Assembly: GCA_035438985.1 (NCBI GenBank)
Contig: DAORJK010000002.1
Span: 372,001 to 436,000, forward strand
DNA from: UBA4408 sp002389785
GTDB taxonomy: Bacteria > Bacteroidota > Bacteroidia > UBA4408
Length of the DNA stretch: 64,000 nucleotides
Direction: 5' to 3'
Under the pieces are notes generated by a model that ran no database searches, was not told the origin of the DNA, and saw nothing but the letters and a program-made list of their open reading frames with translations. Made by a program: the position numbers and the translations under genes. The number at the start of each line of letters is the position of its first letter. Positions within the stretch are counted from its first letter, which is position 1. Positions 9,246-19,066 of this stretch are shown here, in pieces.

Positions 9246-11714
9246 TTAGAATTTGAGTGTAGCACCTGCCATAAAATTAAATCCAGCTTGTGGAAAATAG
9301 AAATTCTCAACCACTAATTTTCCATTCGAAATATAATTATAGGTATATCCATTTGATTCGTACTGTTCGTTGAAAAGGTTGTTTAAGCTAAGTGTGAACA
9401 GTATTTCTTTAACTTGTTTAAGGTGCAAACTATAATTCAAACGCAAATCATTTACCCAGTATGCATCGAGCATTCGATCGGCTGAGGAGGTATTGTCGAG
9501 GTATTGTTTGCCAACATATTTACTCGAAAAAACTGCAGTCAAATTTTTAATAGGAGTGTAACTTAAAGTACTTGCAGCAACCCAATCAGGTGAAAAAGAA
9601 ATATCGGTATTACGGTGTTCAATTACTACCTGGTAACTGCTATCGTAATTATCTACAAACTCATAAAACTGATTAATCTTATTGCTACTCCAAGTTGCAT
9701 TTGCTGACCATTCTAATTTTTTGAATAGTTGAATGGCCGTCGTGTATTCGATGCCCAGTCGATGACTTTTGTTAACATTGGTACGATTATAGGCACCTAC
9801 ATCGTTCACTTCACCGTTCAATACTAATTGATTTATGTAATTCATTAAATAGGTATTGAAAGAATATGAGTATCGTTTGTTTTTTTGAACATAGCCCAAT
9901 TCCCAGTTCATTAATTTTTCTGGAGCCGGAACACTGGTAGATGAGGCTTGAGTAAAATCATCTCTTGAAGGTTCTTTGTTGGCGATTGAGTAACTTAAAT
10001 AAAGTAATTTATTGCTAGTGATAAAATAACTTAGTCCTACTTTGGGATTAAAAAAGTTTAACCTTGCTTTTTGTTTTTCAATTTCTAAGGAACTAGTAAA
10101 TCCAGGATAGGAATAGGTAACCTTTCGAAACTGCACATCCGCAAACGCATTAATCAAACGGTTTATTTGATAATTAGCTTTTACATAAATGTTATAGTCA
10201 TTTTTCAGTCCATTTGAAAAATTATATTTTTTATTTAAATCAGCATTGCTGAAATAGTTTGCCCATATAAGTTTTGTATAATGATCGCCATCGTAAATTG
10301 AATAGGCACCTCCAAATGTTGCAAAGAATTTTTTAGAGCGTGAATAATTTAAAGAATAGGTTATTCCGTAATAATCATTACTCAACCATTTTTGACGTAC
10401 AAGGTTGGTTGTATAAACAGTATCGTTGGTTAGCACTACATTTTGAAGATTGTAATCGGTAAAGCTTATACCTTCTTTGTATTCTTCATAATAACCAAGT
10501 CCTTTGGTATAATGCAAGGCCACTGATGCATTCCAATAATTTTTAATCCGCTGACTAAAATGTAGTTGGTAATTGAGCTGTTTGTAATTATCGGTTTGAT
10601 TAGTATAGGTAAATGAATTAAAGGTACGGGCTGATGATTGCAGCAAATTTTGGGCAGCACTTTCTGAAAGATAGTTACGTTGAATGTAATCGGCCAGTGC
10701 AGTTGAATCTCCGAATAATTTTGCTTCAGGAACTCCATTCCAACATTGATAAGTTTTTTCGGTTCCTCCAAAACTGATAAATTTTAAGGTACTGTTTTTT
10801 CCATAGTATCCGCCAGAAAGGTAGTAGGCTAGCAAATTTGATGCGCCACGGTCGATGTAGCCATCACTTGAAATTTTAGAAAGCCGCACATCAAAACTAT
10901 AAGCATTTGCTAATAATCCGGAACCTAAATTCAAAGTGTTTTTAAAAGTAGCGAAACTTCCGGCTGAACTGGAATAGGTGGCATATGGTTCAACACTTAG
11001 CTTGGAAGTTTCAATATTGATGCTTCCGCCAAAAGCACCCGAACCATTGGTAGAAGTACCAACACCGCGTTGTATTTGAATATTGTCGACCGAAGAGAGC
11101 AAATCCGGAACGTCTACAAAATAGGATATTTGAGACTCTGCATCATTCAACGCTATACCATTAATAGTGGTGTTAATACGACTACCATCGCTGCCTCTGA
11201 TTCGAATACCGGTATATCCAATTCCATTTCCGGCATCTGATGTAGTAACCACTGAAGGTTGCAAATTGAGTAAGTAGGGCAGATCCTGTCCAACATTGTT
11301 AGTTTCAATTTCACGTTTAGAGAGAAGCGTATTGCTACCTGCAGTGATTGAATTAGCGCGTGTTGCTTCTACAATAAATTCTTCTTGCAGCAAGCTGGTT
11401 TGTTCAAGTTGAAAGTCGATACTGGTATCTTTTTGTAAATCGAATTCACAATACTTCGTTTCATAACCAATGGTAGAAACACTCAACGTATACTTTCCTG
11501 TTTTTAATTTTTTTAAAGCATACATCCCATCTACATTGCTTTGTGTTGCCAAGTAGGTATTTATAAGTTTAATACTTGCTCCGACTAATTTCTCGGATGA
11601 GTTTTTTGACGTGATTTTTCCTCTAATACTATATTGAGCAGTGCATAAAGTTGAATACCCGAATAATAGCACAGTTAAAAAAAGCACGGTTGGATTAATT
11701 TTTAATGTTTGCAT
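9246..11714 (-). CDS. TonB-dependent outer-membrane receptor under TPP riboswitch control (probable thiamin-type receptor)
   Basis: 822 residues from the ATG at 11714, which begins a signal peptide (MQTLKINPTVLFLTVLLFGY..TAQ). Domains in order: CarboxypepD_reg-like (about 25-105, 'GASIKLINTYLATQSNVDGMY'), plug (about 115-225, 'GIRIRGSDGSRINTTING' and 'IQRGVGTSTNGSGAFGG'), then a ~590-residue beta-barrel ending in a C-terminal aromatic/hydrophobic strand (ATLKF). It moves a ligand across the outer membrane with energy from TonB-ExbBD. The TPP riboswitch just upstream implies that the ligand is thiamin or a precursor; thiamin-regulated receptors of this kind are known in Bacteroidetes. Without the riboswitch the ligand could not be guessed. 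A longer frame to 11789 exists but would run into the riboswitch. Confidence 0.92.
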   Translation of the reverse strand: MQTLKINPTVLFLTVLLFGYSTLCTAQYSIRGKITSKNSSEKLVGASIKLINTYLATQSNVDGMYALKKLKTGKYTLSVSTIGYETKYCEFDLQKDTSIDFQLEQTSLLQEEFIVEATRANSITAGSNTLLSKREIETNNVGQDLPYLLNLQPSVVTTSDAGNGIGYTGIRIRGSDGSRINTTINGIALNDAESQISYFVDVPDLLSSVDNIQIQRGVGTSTNGSGAFGGSINIETSKLSVEPYATYSSSAGSFATFKNTLNLGSGLLANAYSFDVRLSKISSDGYIDRGASNLLAYYLSGGYYGKNSTLKFISFGGTEKTYQCWNGVPEAKLFGDSTALADYIQRNYLSESAAQNLLQSSARTFNSFTYTNQTDNYKQLNYQLHFSQRIKNYWNASVALHYTKGLGYYEEYKEGISFTDYNLQNVVLTNDTVYTTNLVRQKWLSNDYYGITYSLNYSRSKKFFATFGGAYSIYDGDHYTKLIWANYFSNADLNKKYNFSNGLKNDYNIYVKANYQINRLINAFADVQFRKVTYSYPGFTSSLEIEKQKARLNFFNPKVGLSYFITSNKLLYLSYSIANKEPSRDDFTQASSTSVPAPEKLMNWELGYVQKNKRYSYSFNTYLMNYINQLVLNGEVNDVGAYNRTNVNKSHRLGIEYTTAIQLFKKLEWSANATWSSNKINQFYEFVDNYDSSYQVVIEHRNTDISFSPDWVAASTLSYTPIKNLTAVFSSKYVGKQYLDNTSSADRMLDAYWVNDLRLNYSLHLKQVKEILFTLSLNNLFNEQYESNGYTYNYISNGKLVVENFYFPQAGFNFMAGATLKF

Positions 11715-11789
11715 AGAATACAGTTTTACCTCTTTTAAGAGTAAATAATACTTCAGAAAAAAAGGGGCATCTTTCTGTAAATCTGTCAA

Positions 11790-11873
11790 CCTTCAGTTCC
11801 CTGCGTCAGCATTACCTGCATCAGGTTCAATGGGTGTAATCTCAGCCTTGTATCAAGTACAAAGCACCCCTAT
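11790..11873 (-). promoter_or_regulatory. TPP riboswitch (THI element)
   Basis: The minus strand carries the conserved THI-box blocks in order: GGGGTGC (11864-11870), GGCTGAGATTACACCC (11833-11848), GAACCTGATGCAGGTAATGC (11811-11830) and CTGACGCAGGGAA (continuing to about 11797). These correspond to the pyrimidine-sensing and pyrophosphate-sensing helices of the thiamin pyrophosphate aptamer. It ends about 80 bases before the receptor ATG. TPP binding normally lowers expression of the downstream gene. Confidence 0.95.
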
Positions 11874-11883
11874 AAGAATGCTG

Positions 11884-11916
11884 CAAATGTAAAGAATAAA
11901 ACATCAACTCATACAA
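11884..11916 (-). promoter_or_regulatory. Promoter for the riboswitch-TonB receptor transcript
   Basis: TACATTTG (11884-11891), followed by C, matches the -7 consensus. A TTG (11914-11916) lies 22 bases upstream, slightly longer than the usual spacing. Transcription would begin near 11878, just before the riboswitch. The -33 element overlaps the T run of the icd terminator. Confidence 0.55.
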
Positions 11917-11950
11917 AAAAAAGCGCAAGAAAATTTAACTTTCCTTGCGC
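11914..11950 (-). terminator. Rho-independent terminator after icd
   Basis: On the minus strand, GCGCAAG (11944-11950) pairs with CTTGCGC (11923-11929), with further A/T pairing inside. Eight T residues follow (11914-11922). It separates icd from the riboswitch transcript. Confidence 0.9.
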
Positions 11951-11975
11951 ATAGTGAAGTTGAGTGGCTAAAGTA

Positions 11976-13202
11976 TTAAGCCAACTTCGATTTTAAATTC
12001 AAATCAATTGCATTTAAAAAATCTTCCGTTGTTAAATAGTGTTCTTGTTTAACGGCATTACCATGTATACATACCGCTAAATCCTTCGTCATTTTACCGC
12101 TTTCAACCGTTTCAATACAAACTGCCTCTAGGGTTTTACAAAACTTAATTAAATCCTGGTTATTGTCGAGCATTCCTCTAAATGCCAAACCTTGTGTCCA
12201 AGCAAAAATACTTGCAATAGGATTAGTGCTGGTTGGTTTACCTTGCTGATGCATTCGGTAATGACGTGTAACAGTTCCATGTGCTGCTTCAGCTTCCATT
12301 GTTTTACCATCGGGAGTTACCAAGGTAGAAGTCATTAAACCCAAAGAACCAAAACCTTGTGCAACTGTATCACTTTGTACATCGCCATCGTAATTTTTAC
12401 AAGCCCAAACAAAATTTCCGTTCCATTTTAAGGCACTGGCAACCATGTCATCAATAAGTCGATGCTCATAAGTAAGACCTAATGCATCCATTTTAGATTT
12501 GAATTCAGACTGATAAATTTCTTCGAAAATATCTTTGAAACGTCCGTCGTATTTTTTTAAAATGGTATTTTTAGTAGAAAGATAAAGAGGCCACTTTTTC
12601 ATAATTGCCTGGTTAAAACAAGAACGGGCAAAACCTTTTATACTTTCGTCGGTATTGTACATGGCAAGCGCAACTCCATCACTTTTGAAATTAAAAACTT
12701 CAAAGCTTTGAACCGGACTACCGTCTTCGGGTGTAAAACTAATGGTCAATTTTCCTTTGCCTTTCGTTACAAAATCGGTTGCACGATATTGGTCACCAAA
12801 AGCATGACGTCCGATGCAAATTGGAGCGGTCCAATTTGGCACTAAACGAGGAATGTTTTTCATAACGATGGGTTCACGGAAAACTGTACCATCCAGAATA
12901 TTTCGAATTGTTCCGTTCGGCGATTTCCACATTTGTTTTAGTTTAAATTCGCGCACTCTTTCTTCGTCAGGAGTAATGGTGGCGCATTTAATTCCAACAT
13001 TGTATTTTTTAATTGCCTCAGCAGCTTCAACAGTTACTTTATCGTCGGTTGCATCACGATGTTCCATTCCCAAATCGTAATACTTAATATCTAATTCAAG
13101 GTAAGGGTGAATTAATTTCTCTTTTATAAAAGACCAAATTACGCGGGTCATTTCATCACCATCGAGTTCAACTACGGGGTTGCTTACTTTTATTTTATTC
13201 AT
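11976..13202 (-). CDS. icd: NADP-dependent isocitrate dehydrogenase, eukaryotic-type (subfamily II)
   Basis: 408 residues, the normal length for the homodimeric eukaryote-like IDH. It converts isocitrate to 2-oxoglutarate and CO2 with NADP+ in the TCA cycle. The start 'VVELDGDEMTRVIW', 'CATITPDEERV', 'SPNGTIRNILDGTVFREPI' (substrate loop with Ser-x-Asn and Arg) and 'EAAHGTVTRHYR' (NADP-binding region) are diagnostic of the IDH1/IDH2-like subfamily rather than the E. coli type. It is followed by a strong terminator and preceded by a 63-bp gap from the M16 peptidase gene, which contains TAATTTCGC, a near match to the -7 element. It is therefore probably monocistronic. Confidence 0.96.
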   Translation of the reverse strand: MNKIKVSNPVVELDGDEMTRVIWSFIKEKLIHPYLELDIKYYDLGMEHRDATDDKVTVEAAEAIKKYNVGIKCATITPDEERVREFKLKQMWKSPNGTIRNILDGTVFREPIVMKNIPRLVPNWTAPICIGRHAFGDQYRATDFVTKGKGKLTISFTPEDGSPVQSFEVFNFKSDGVALAMYNTDESIKGFARSCFNQAIMKKWPLYLSTKNTILKKYDGRFKDIFEEIYQSEFKSKMDALGLTYEHRLIDDMVASALKWNGNFVWACKNYDGDVQSDTVAQGFGSLGLMTSTLVTPDGKTMEAEAAHGTVTRHYRMHQQGKPTSTNPIASIFAWTQGLAFRGMLDNNQDLIKFCKTLEAVCIETVESGKMTKDLAVCIHGNAVKQEHYLTTEDFLNAIDLNLKSKLA

Positions 13203-13265
13203 TGTGTGAGGTATATAATTTATGTGTTTGTAATGTGCTGCGAAATTAAAAAATCTTTACTGGTA

Positions 13266-16193
13266 TTAATAACCAAAAATATCTTTTAAACTAAGAAAGT
13301 CCACTCTTCCATATTGCTTTAAAATATTCATATCCAGCGATGATTTATCGCCCAGTACCATTATCGTATATTTTTTATTGCTGATGTATTGTTTGCTAAA
13401 GGCTTCTAAATCACTAAATGTTAAATCCGCTATTTCGCTGTAAATACTGCTTCGTATATCAAAATCGAGGTCAAGTTTTTTTGCTTTTTCATAATTAAAA
13501 AGTACATCAGCCTTAGTGATTCGCTCGGTACGAATTTTTTGCATGACAGCTTTTTTGGAGCCTTCAAAAAGTATTTCGGCTTGGGGTATGGTATTCATTA
13601 ATTCGTTCATCCCTTTCATGGCTTCGGGAAGTTTATCTGCCTGGGTTCCAATGTAGCTGCTCAAATAATGCGCGCTATTTGCATAAACAGGATTTCCATA
13701 GGTTGCATACACACCATATGCTAAAGCTTTTGATTCGCGCATAGTTTGAAATACAATACTTCCCATACCACCTCCAAAATACTCATTGAAAAGCGCAATT
13801 TTTGCAGCATTTGATTTTGTATAATTCACACTTTTGTGCAAGGATAAAATTTCGGCTTGCTTCATGTCGTAATTTACAACAAATACCCTGTTTTCAGAGT
13901 TTTCAAGCTCAGGAAAATTTAACGGAGCTGGAATTTGTTTTAATGTTTCTGCACAGAAATGGCGAAGATTTAATACTTTAACAATACTATCACCGCTTAG
14001 AGGACCATAATATAAAATTCGATGCTGATAGTTCAATAAATCCTTTATTAGACCAACCAATTCCTCCGGTTTAAGTGCTTTCAACTCTTCTGCCGAAAGC
14101 ACATTGGTATAAGGCGAACGCGGACCGTATTTGGCATAATTTCGCATTGCCATTTGCAGAATTTCGTATTTCGATAATTTGTTGTCTTCCCGCTTTTTTA
14201 AAACATCATTAATGCGATCGTTCAAGGCTTGAGCCGATGGTTGTGCATCGCTCAATAAATTTTCAAAAAGTGCAACAGCAGGTTCAAAATTTTCAGCTAG
14301 TCCATTCAAACTTACATAGGTTTGATCCACTGAATTAAACACCTCAAACGTGCAACCTAGCTTATAAAACTCTTCTTTAACTTGAGCAGCGGTAAGTTTG
14401 GAAGTTCCTAAAAATTGAAGGTAGTCAATTGCGACACCGGTTTTTTTAGAATGGTTGGTGCCCATATTTAAAATGTAGTACAAATTAAATGTATTGTTCT
14501 CAGTATTTTGTTTATATAAAACTGGTAAATTATTTTTTAGTTGAAGTTGCTGTATGTCTTTTTTGTAATCAATAAATACAGGTTCAATTTCAGGTACATT
14601 TTGTTCACTTATTTTTTTTAAGAAATCAGATTGTGCATCGCGGTTTACCTCTACCGGGGTAATTGTAGGCTTAATAACTTTTTCAATTTTTGTATTAACT
14701 CCTGTATGTTTGTATACAACAACATAATTGTTAGTGAGATTACGATTTGCAAAATCTACCAATTCCTTTTTCGTGATTTTCTCCAATCGTTTAAGTTGAT
14801 TTAGCTTGTCTTCTAATTTTGTATCAGAAGTAAAAGCATCCAATAAAACATCTGCTCTGCCGCGATTTGTTTCATACGATTTAGTTTGAGCAAGTTTAAG
14901 TTCAGTAAGCACAGCAGCCAGCATCCATTCTTCAAATTCTCCCTTTTTTAATTTCTCAATTTCTTGTAGCATTAAATTTTTCACTTCTTCCAGTGTTTGA
15001 TTTTCCTTGGGAGAAGCACCCAATACCAAACACGAATAGTCATTGAGTATATAGGGAAATGAATAGGCGTCGATTACTTTTTGTTTTTGTGTCAGATCAA
15101 TGTCCATCAAGCCGGCAGTTCCATTGCTGATTATTTTACTAATTAAAAGAACCATGTCGGCATCTTGAGTTTTAGCTCCCCCAAATCGATAAGCAATGTT
15201 TACAAATTCAGCGTCGGGGCCGTTTATATCTATAACCACAGGATTATTAATAGGAGCTTCAACAGAAGGTACATAGGTTGGAATGCTCTTTTTTGATAAC
15301 GAACCAAATCGAGTATTGATTAATTTAATAGCTTCATCCGGATTAAAGTCGCCTGCTAAAATGAGCGCCATGTTGTTGGGTACATAATAGTTTGAATAAA
15401 AATTTTTGATTTTTACCAGCGATGGATTTTTCAAGTGCTCAATGGTACCAATCGTCGTTTGAGTACCGTAAGTGTGTGTAGGAAATAAATTTTTAAAAAG
15501 GGCTTCATACACTTGGTTGTCGTCGCTATCCAGGCTTCTATTTTTTTCTTCGTAAACAGCCTCTAGTTCGGTATGGAAAATTCGGAAAACCGGATTTCTG
15601 AAACGTTCACTTTCCAATGTTAACCAATTTTCGAGCTGATTTGAAGGAATTTCGTTGGTATACACTGTACGCTCAAAATCAGTAAAAGCATTATTCCCTT
15701 TGGAGCCTATCATCGCAATCATTTTATCGTATTCGTTTGCAATGGCATATTTAGCGGCTTCACCACTAATACTGTCAATTTGATGGTAAATAATTTTTCG
15801 GAGTTCTTCTTTGGTTGTATTTCTATAGGCTTCATAAAGTACTTCAATTTTATCGAGTTCTTTTTTTTCTTTTTCAAAATCAAGTGTGCCAAATTTATCC
15901 GTTCCTTTAAAAAGCAGGTGTTCTAAATAATGGGCTAAACCGGTAGCATCGGCTGGATCATTTTTACTTCCCGTTTTTACTGCAACATAAGTTTGAATTC
16001 GAGGTGCGTCTTTGTAAACTGTCATATATACTTTAAAACCATTGTCGAGCGTATAAATGCGTGTACCTAAAATGTCATTAGGTATGACTTCGTAGTTGTA
16101 AATACTGTTGGTTTCTGTTTTTGCATTAACATTCCCAACAAGTAGTAAAAGGATACTTATAAAGTAACTAGCAAACTGTTTTGTGAATTTCAT
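13266..16193 (-). CDS. M16 family zinc metallopeptidase (two tandem M16 halves)
   Basis: 975 residues with a signal peptide (MKFTKQFASYFISILLLLVG..NA). The inverted zinc motif HxxEH is H88-Y-L-E91-H92, with the downstream 'AVYEEKNRS' giving the third ligand. A second, inactive half follows and keeps the family's 'YFGGGMGSIVFQTMRES' block. The arrangement of an active half and an inactive half joined in one chain is that of pitrilysin-like peptidases. The protein should act in the periplasm or at the envelope on short peptides. Processing-peptidase-like functions are possible but not shown. A 660-bp gap lies upstream, and icd lies 63 bp downstream on the same strand. Confidence 0.93.
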   Translation of the reverse strand: MKFTKQFASYFISILLLLVGNVNAKTETNSIYNYEVIPNDILGTRIYTLDNGFKVYMTVYKDAPRIQTYVAVKTGSKNDPADATGLAHYLEHLLFKGTDKFGTLDFEKEKKELDKIEVLYEAYRNTTKEELRKIIYHQIDSISGEAAKYAIANEYDKMIAMIGSKGNNAFTDFERTVYTNEIPSNQLENWLTLESERFRNPVFRIFHTELEAVYEEKNRSLDSDDNQVYEALFKNLFPTHTYGTQTTIGTIEHLKNPSLVKIKNFYSNYYVPNNMALILAGDFNPDEAIKLINTRFGSLSKKSIPTYVPSVEAPINNPVVIDINGPDAEFVNIAYRFGGAKTQDADMVLLISKIISNGTAGLMDIDLTQKQKVIDAYSFPYILNDYSCLVLGASPKENQTLEEVKNLMLQEIEKLKKGEFEEWMLAAVLTELKLAQTKSYETNRGRADVLLDAFTSDTKLEDKLNQLKRLEKITKKELVDFANRNLTNNYVVVYKHTGVNTKIEKVIKPTITPVEVNRDAQSDFLKKISEQNVPEIEPVFIDYKKDIQQLQLKNNLPVLYKQNTENNTFNLYYILNMGTNHSKKTGVAIDYLQFLGTSKLTAAQVKEEFYKLGCTFEVFNSVDQTYVSLNGLAENFEPAVALFENLLSDAQPSAQALNDRINDVLKKREDNKLSKYEILQMAMRNYAKYGPRSPYTNVLSAEELKALKPEELVGLIKDLLNYQHRILYYGPLSGDSIVKVLNLRHFCAETLKQIPAPLNFPELENSENRVFVVNYDMKQAEILSLHKSVNYTKSNAAKIALFNEYFGGGMGSIVFQTMRESKALAYGVYATYGNPVYANSAHYLSSYIGTQADKLPEAMKGMNELMNTIPQAEILFEGSKKAVMQKIRTERITKADVLFNYEKAKKLDLDFDIRSSIYSEIADLTFSDLEAFSKQYISNKKYTIMVLGDKSSLDMNILKQYGRVDFLSLKDIFGY

Positions 16194-16857
16194 ACCTGTT
16201 AATATGCTTATGTAAATTTGTTTAGATGTTTTGTAATTGTCTTATCTCAATTGTCACTTGGATGGATAAAATTATTAAAATGAGATTTTACCTCTTTTAT
16301 TAAGTTAAATTAGCTTCTGAATTAAACTCACGAAAGTATAAAAAATAGAATGCTATTTCGTTTTTATAACTAACTAGTGGAAGATGAAACGGTACTTTTA
16401 TACCAACATTAATTGAAGGTATATAAATTCAAAAGTGTGATTTGAAAGGGTTTGCGTTAATTTTTCAAACTGTTATTTTGCCTCTTTGTGTAATTGAGCG
16501 CTTAACTACAGAGGAGTATTTACTTCAAGAAGGAGACACAAGTACTGGTGGATTTTTAAGATTGGATGTTTGCTGATTAATATTTTCATTAACCTATGAT
16601 CGCTTGGAAAATAAGTGCACTACTTTAATAATTTATAATAGTTAAATAGAAATTTTTTTAATGAGTTAAATAGGGTAGTTTTCAATTATGCTAAACAAAT
16701 GTTAGTACTTTAATACAGAATTTGTTGTATGCGAACTCTTGATAATCAGTATTTCTTAAACTTAGTGTTCTCTTGAATTGCTCATATTTATTTGAAATAA
16801 GTATCAAGAATATTTGTTATACTAAATAAGAACAAGATTTCAGGAAATTAAGAAACT
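16194..16857 (+). other. 664-bp divergent intergenic region
   Basis: This lies between the M16 gene (leftward) and the SulP gene (rightward), so it must hold both promoters, but I see no strong match to TTG/TAnnTTTG. It contains an AT-rich imperfect hairpin at 16331-16370. No tRNA was seen, and only a ~45-codon frame (16442-16576), which I do not support as a gene. Confidence 0.4.
16331..16370. repeat. Imperfect inverted repeat, AT-rich
   Basis: GTATAAAAA...ATAG (from 16336) faces CTAT..TTTTTATAAC (to 16370) across an AATG loop. An alternative pairing CGAAA/TTTCG overlaps it. It lies about 140 bp upstream of the M16 start; the function is unknown. Confidence 0.35.
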
Positions 16858-18408
16858 ATGAAAAGATCAATTAAATATTATCGAATTATTTGGTTACGAC
16901 ACGATTTACCGGCAGGACTTACCGTTTTTTTAGTAGCACTGCCACTTTGCTTGGGAATAGCGCTAGCTTCAGGTGCACCGTTGTATGCAGGTTTAGTTTC
17001 GGGCATTGTTGGTGGATTGCTGGTTTCGTTATTAAGTGGTTCCCAATTGGCGGTATCGGGACCTGCAGCCGGATTAACAACCTTGGTTGCTACTACCATA
17101 CTTACTCTAGGTGATTATCGTTTGTTTTGCGTAGCAGTTGTAATTGCCGGTTTATTTCAATTAGTACTAGGTGTGGTGAAATTGGGAAGTATTTCCAACT
17201 ATTTTCCATCAGCGGTGATAAAAGGAATGTTAGCTGCCATTGGAGTGTTACTAATCGCGAAGCAAATACCGTTGGCTTTAGGTTATGATAAACCCGATTT
17301 TTGGACCAGCGGATTCAGCAGCTTGTTTACTAGTGGCAACTTACAAAGCAGCTTGCATAATCTAGAATTTCATAGTACTAAAAGTACCATCCTTATTAGC
17401 TTAATATCGATAGCACTACTTTTTTTTTACGAACGTTGGATTTCAAAGAAGAGCAACCTATTGCCGGCTCCTTTACTGGTAGTTATTGTTGGAATTATTT
17501 TTGGAGAATTAGTAAACCACTCCGGTGCTGCTTCACAGTTTAAACCGTTACAGTTAGTCACCATACCCTCTGATTTTTTATCTAGTATTGTGAGCCCTGA
17601 TTTTTCTCAACTTTTTACAAATGGGAAAATTTGGGAAGCCGGAATTTTAATAGGCTTATTGGCATCTTTAGAAACTTTATTGTGTATTGAAGCAGTTGAT
17701 AAATTGGATAAGCGAAATAGAATTACACCGGTTAATCGGGAACTAATTGCTCAGGGAATTGGTAATATGGTTTGTGGGGTACTTGGAGCTTTGCCAATTA
17801 CTGCCGTTGTTGTAAGAGGAGCAGCAAATGTGGATGCCGGTGCTCGAAGTAAATTAGCATCCTTTACTCATGGTTTATTTTTACTTCTTGCGGTAGTAAT
17901 ATTTCCGCAAATACTCAATAAAATCCCTTATGCATCACTGGCTTCGATTTTATTGGTAACAGGTTATAATTTAACAAAACCAAAGTTGTACAAACACATG
18001 TGGACGTTGGGAAGTAAGCAATTTTTACCTTTTGCAATCACAGTAATGGTTATCTTGCTAACTGATTTATTAATAGGAGTAAGTATTGGACTTTTGGTAT
18101 CCTTGTATTTTATTATTCAAAATAATTTTAAAGCAGAATATAAGATTTCCAAAACTGTGCATTTAGGTATTGAAACTTACCACCTACAACTTAACAGCAA
18201 TGTTACATTTTTAAATAAGGTGAAGCTTCGAAAAGCATTGGATTCAATTCCTGAATACAGTAATTTAACCATTGACGGCAGCAAATGCAATTTTATCGAT
18301 TATGATATATTGGAAACCATCAGCGAGTTTAAAAATAAAGCACATGACCGACACATAACCTTAAATCTGATTCAGGTACAAGTTGTCAATATTACAGCCC
18401 TGCATTGA
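16858..18408 (+). CDS. SulP family inorganic anion transporter
   Basis: 516 residues. Ten or more hydrophobic segments cover about 20-430, opening with 'DLPAGLTVFLVALPLCLGIA' and 'SGSQLAVSGPAAGLTTLV', the conserved TM1/TM3 half-helix region of SulP/SLC26 carriers. A C-terminal STAS domain follows (about 435-516, 'NLTIDGSKCNFIDYDILETI'). Bacterial SulP proteins move sulfate, bicarbonate or dicarboxylates, often with H+ or Na+. Bacteroidetes members are frequently linked to carbonic anhydrase, but none is present here, so the anion is uncertain. The following LOG gene is 70 bases downstream on the same strand. Confidence 0.93.
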   Translation: MKRSIKYYRIIWLRHDLPAGLTVFLVALPLCLGIALASGAPLYAGLVSGIVGGLLVSLLSGSQLAVSGPAAGLTTLVATTILTLGDYRLFCVAVVIAGLFQLVLGVVKLGSISNYFPSAVIKGMLAAIGVLLIAKQIPLALGYDKPDFWTSGFSSLFTSGNLQSSLHNLEFHSTKSTILISLISIALLFFYERWISKKSNLLPAPLLVVIVGIIFGELVNHSGAASQFKPLQLVTIPSDFLSSIVSPDFSQLFTNGKIWEAGILIGLLASLETLLCIEAVDKLDKRNRITPVNRELIAQGIGNMVCGVLGALPITAVVVRGAANVDAGARSKLASFTHGLFLLLAVVIFPQILNKIPYASLASILLVTGYNLTKPKLYKHMWTLGSKQFLPFAITVMVILLTDLLIGVSIGLLVSLYFIIQNNFKAEYKISKTVHLGIETYHLQLNSNVTFLNKVKLRKALDSIPEYSNLTIDGSKCNFIDYDILETISEFKNKAHDRHITLNLIQVQVVNITALH

Positions 18409-18478
18409 AAGGAAGATATAGGCACCACGTGTTGTTTTCAGATGATTTGATTTGTTTTAATCGTATTATTATTAGCTA

Positions 18479-19066
18479 ATGAAAATAGAGAGTATTACCG
18501 TTTTTTGCGGATCCAGCGAAGGCACAGTTTCGAGTTACAAAACCGTGGCATATGAATTAGGTAAATTGCTGGCAAAGGAAGAAATACAGCTAATTTATGG
18601 AGGTGCAAAGATTGGATTAATGGGAGCTGTTGCGGACGGAGCTTTGCAAAATGGAGGTAAGGTAGTTGGTGTTTTACCCCGTTTTTTGAGTAGCAAAGAA
18701 ATTGCACATGATGGCTTATCGAACTTGATTTTGGTGAATAGCATGCACGAACGAAAATCCAAAATGAATGAATTGTGTGATGCGGTTATTGCTTTGCCAG
18801 GAGGCTTTGGTACCATGGAAGAATTTTTTGAAATGCTTACATGGTCACAGCTGGGATTACATAATAAACCAATGGGATTGTTGAATTGTGCGGAGTTTTA
18901 TGCTCCTTTATTGGAATTGGTTACTCAAATGTATAACACCGGATTTATTCAACAGCAGCATTTAAAAAGTATCCAAATAAGTTCCGATCCATTTGATTTA
19001 ATTAAAAAATTAATGAGCTATCAAGCTCCCGAAAGTGGTAAATGGCTTACCAATGAATCAACATAA
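18479..19066 (+). CDS. LOG-family protein (TIGR00730), nucleoside-5'-monophosphate phosphoribohydrolase-like
   Basis: 195 residues, a Rossmann-like domain. The two family hallmarks are present: 'SMHERKSKM' and the PGGxGTxxE box (PGGFGTMEE). These define LOG/lysine-decarboxylase-like proteins, which release the base from cytokinin riboside monophosphate or from AMP-type nucleotides. Older databases call them lysine decarboxylases, which is wrong for this motif. The N-terminal 'ITVFCGSSEG' binds the phosphate. The protein is cytosolic with no signal. It may share a transcript with the SulP gene. Confidence 0.9.
   Translation: MKIESITVFCGSSEGTVSSYKTVAYELGKLLAKEEIQLIYGGAKIGLMGAVADGALQNGGKVVGVLPRFLSSKEIAHDGLSNLILVNSMHERKSKMNELCDAVIALPGGFGTMEEFFEMLTWSQLGLHNKPMGLLNCAEFYAPLLELVTQMYNTGFIQQQHLKSIQISSDPFDLIKKLMSYQAPESGKWLTNEST

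Noticed and set aside
16442..16576. 45-codon plus-strand frame from a TTG in the M16-SulP spacer
   Set aside because: No ATG, no family match, too short to support; the hydrophobic start alone is not evidence.
18479..19066. Lysine decarboxylase annotation for the LOG-family protein
   Set aside because: The PGGxGTxxE motif marks LOG phosphoribohydrolases; there is no PLP-lysine motif.
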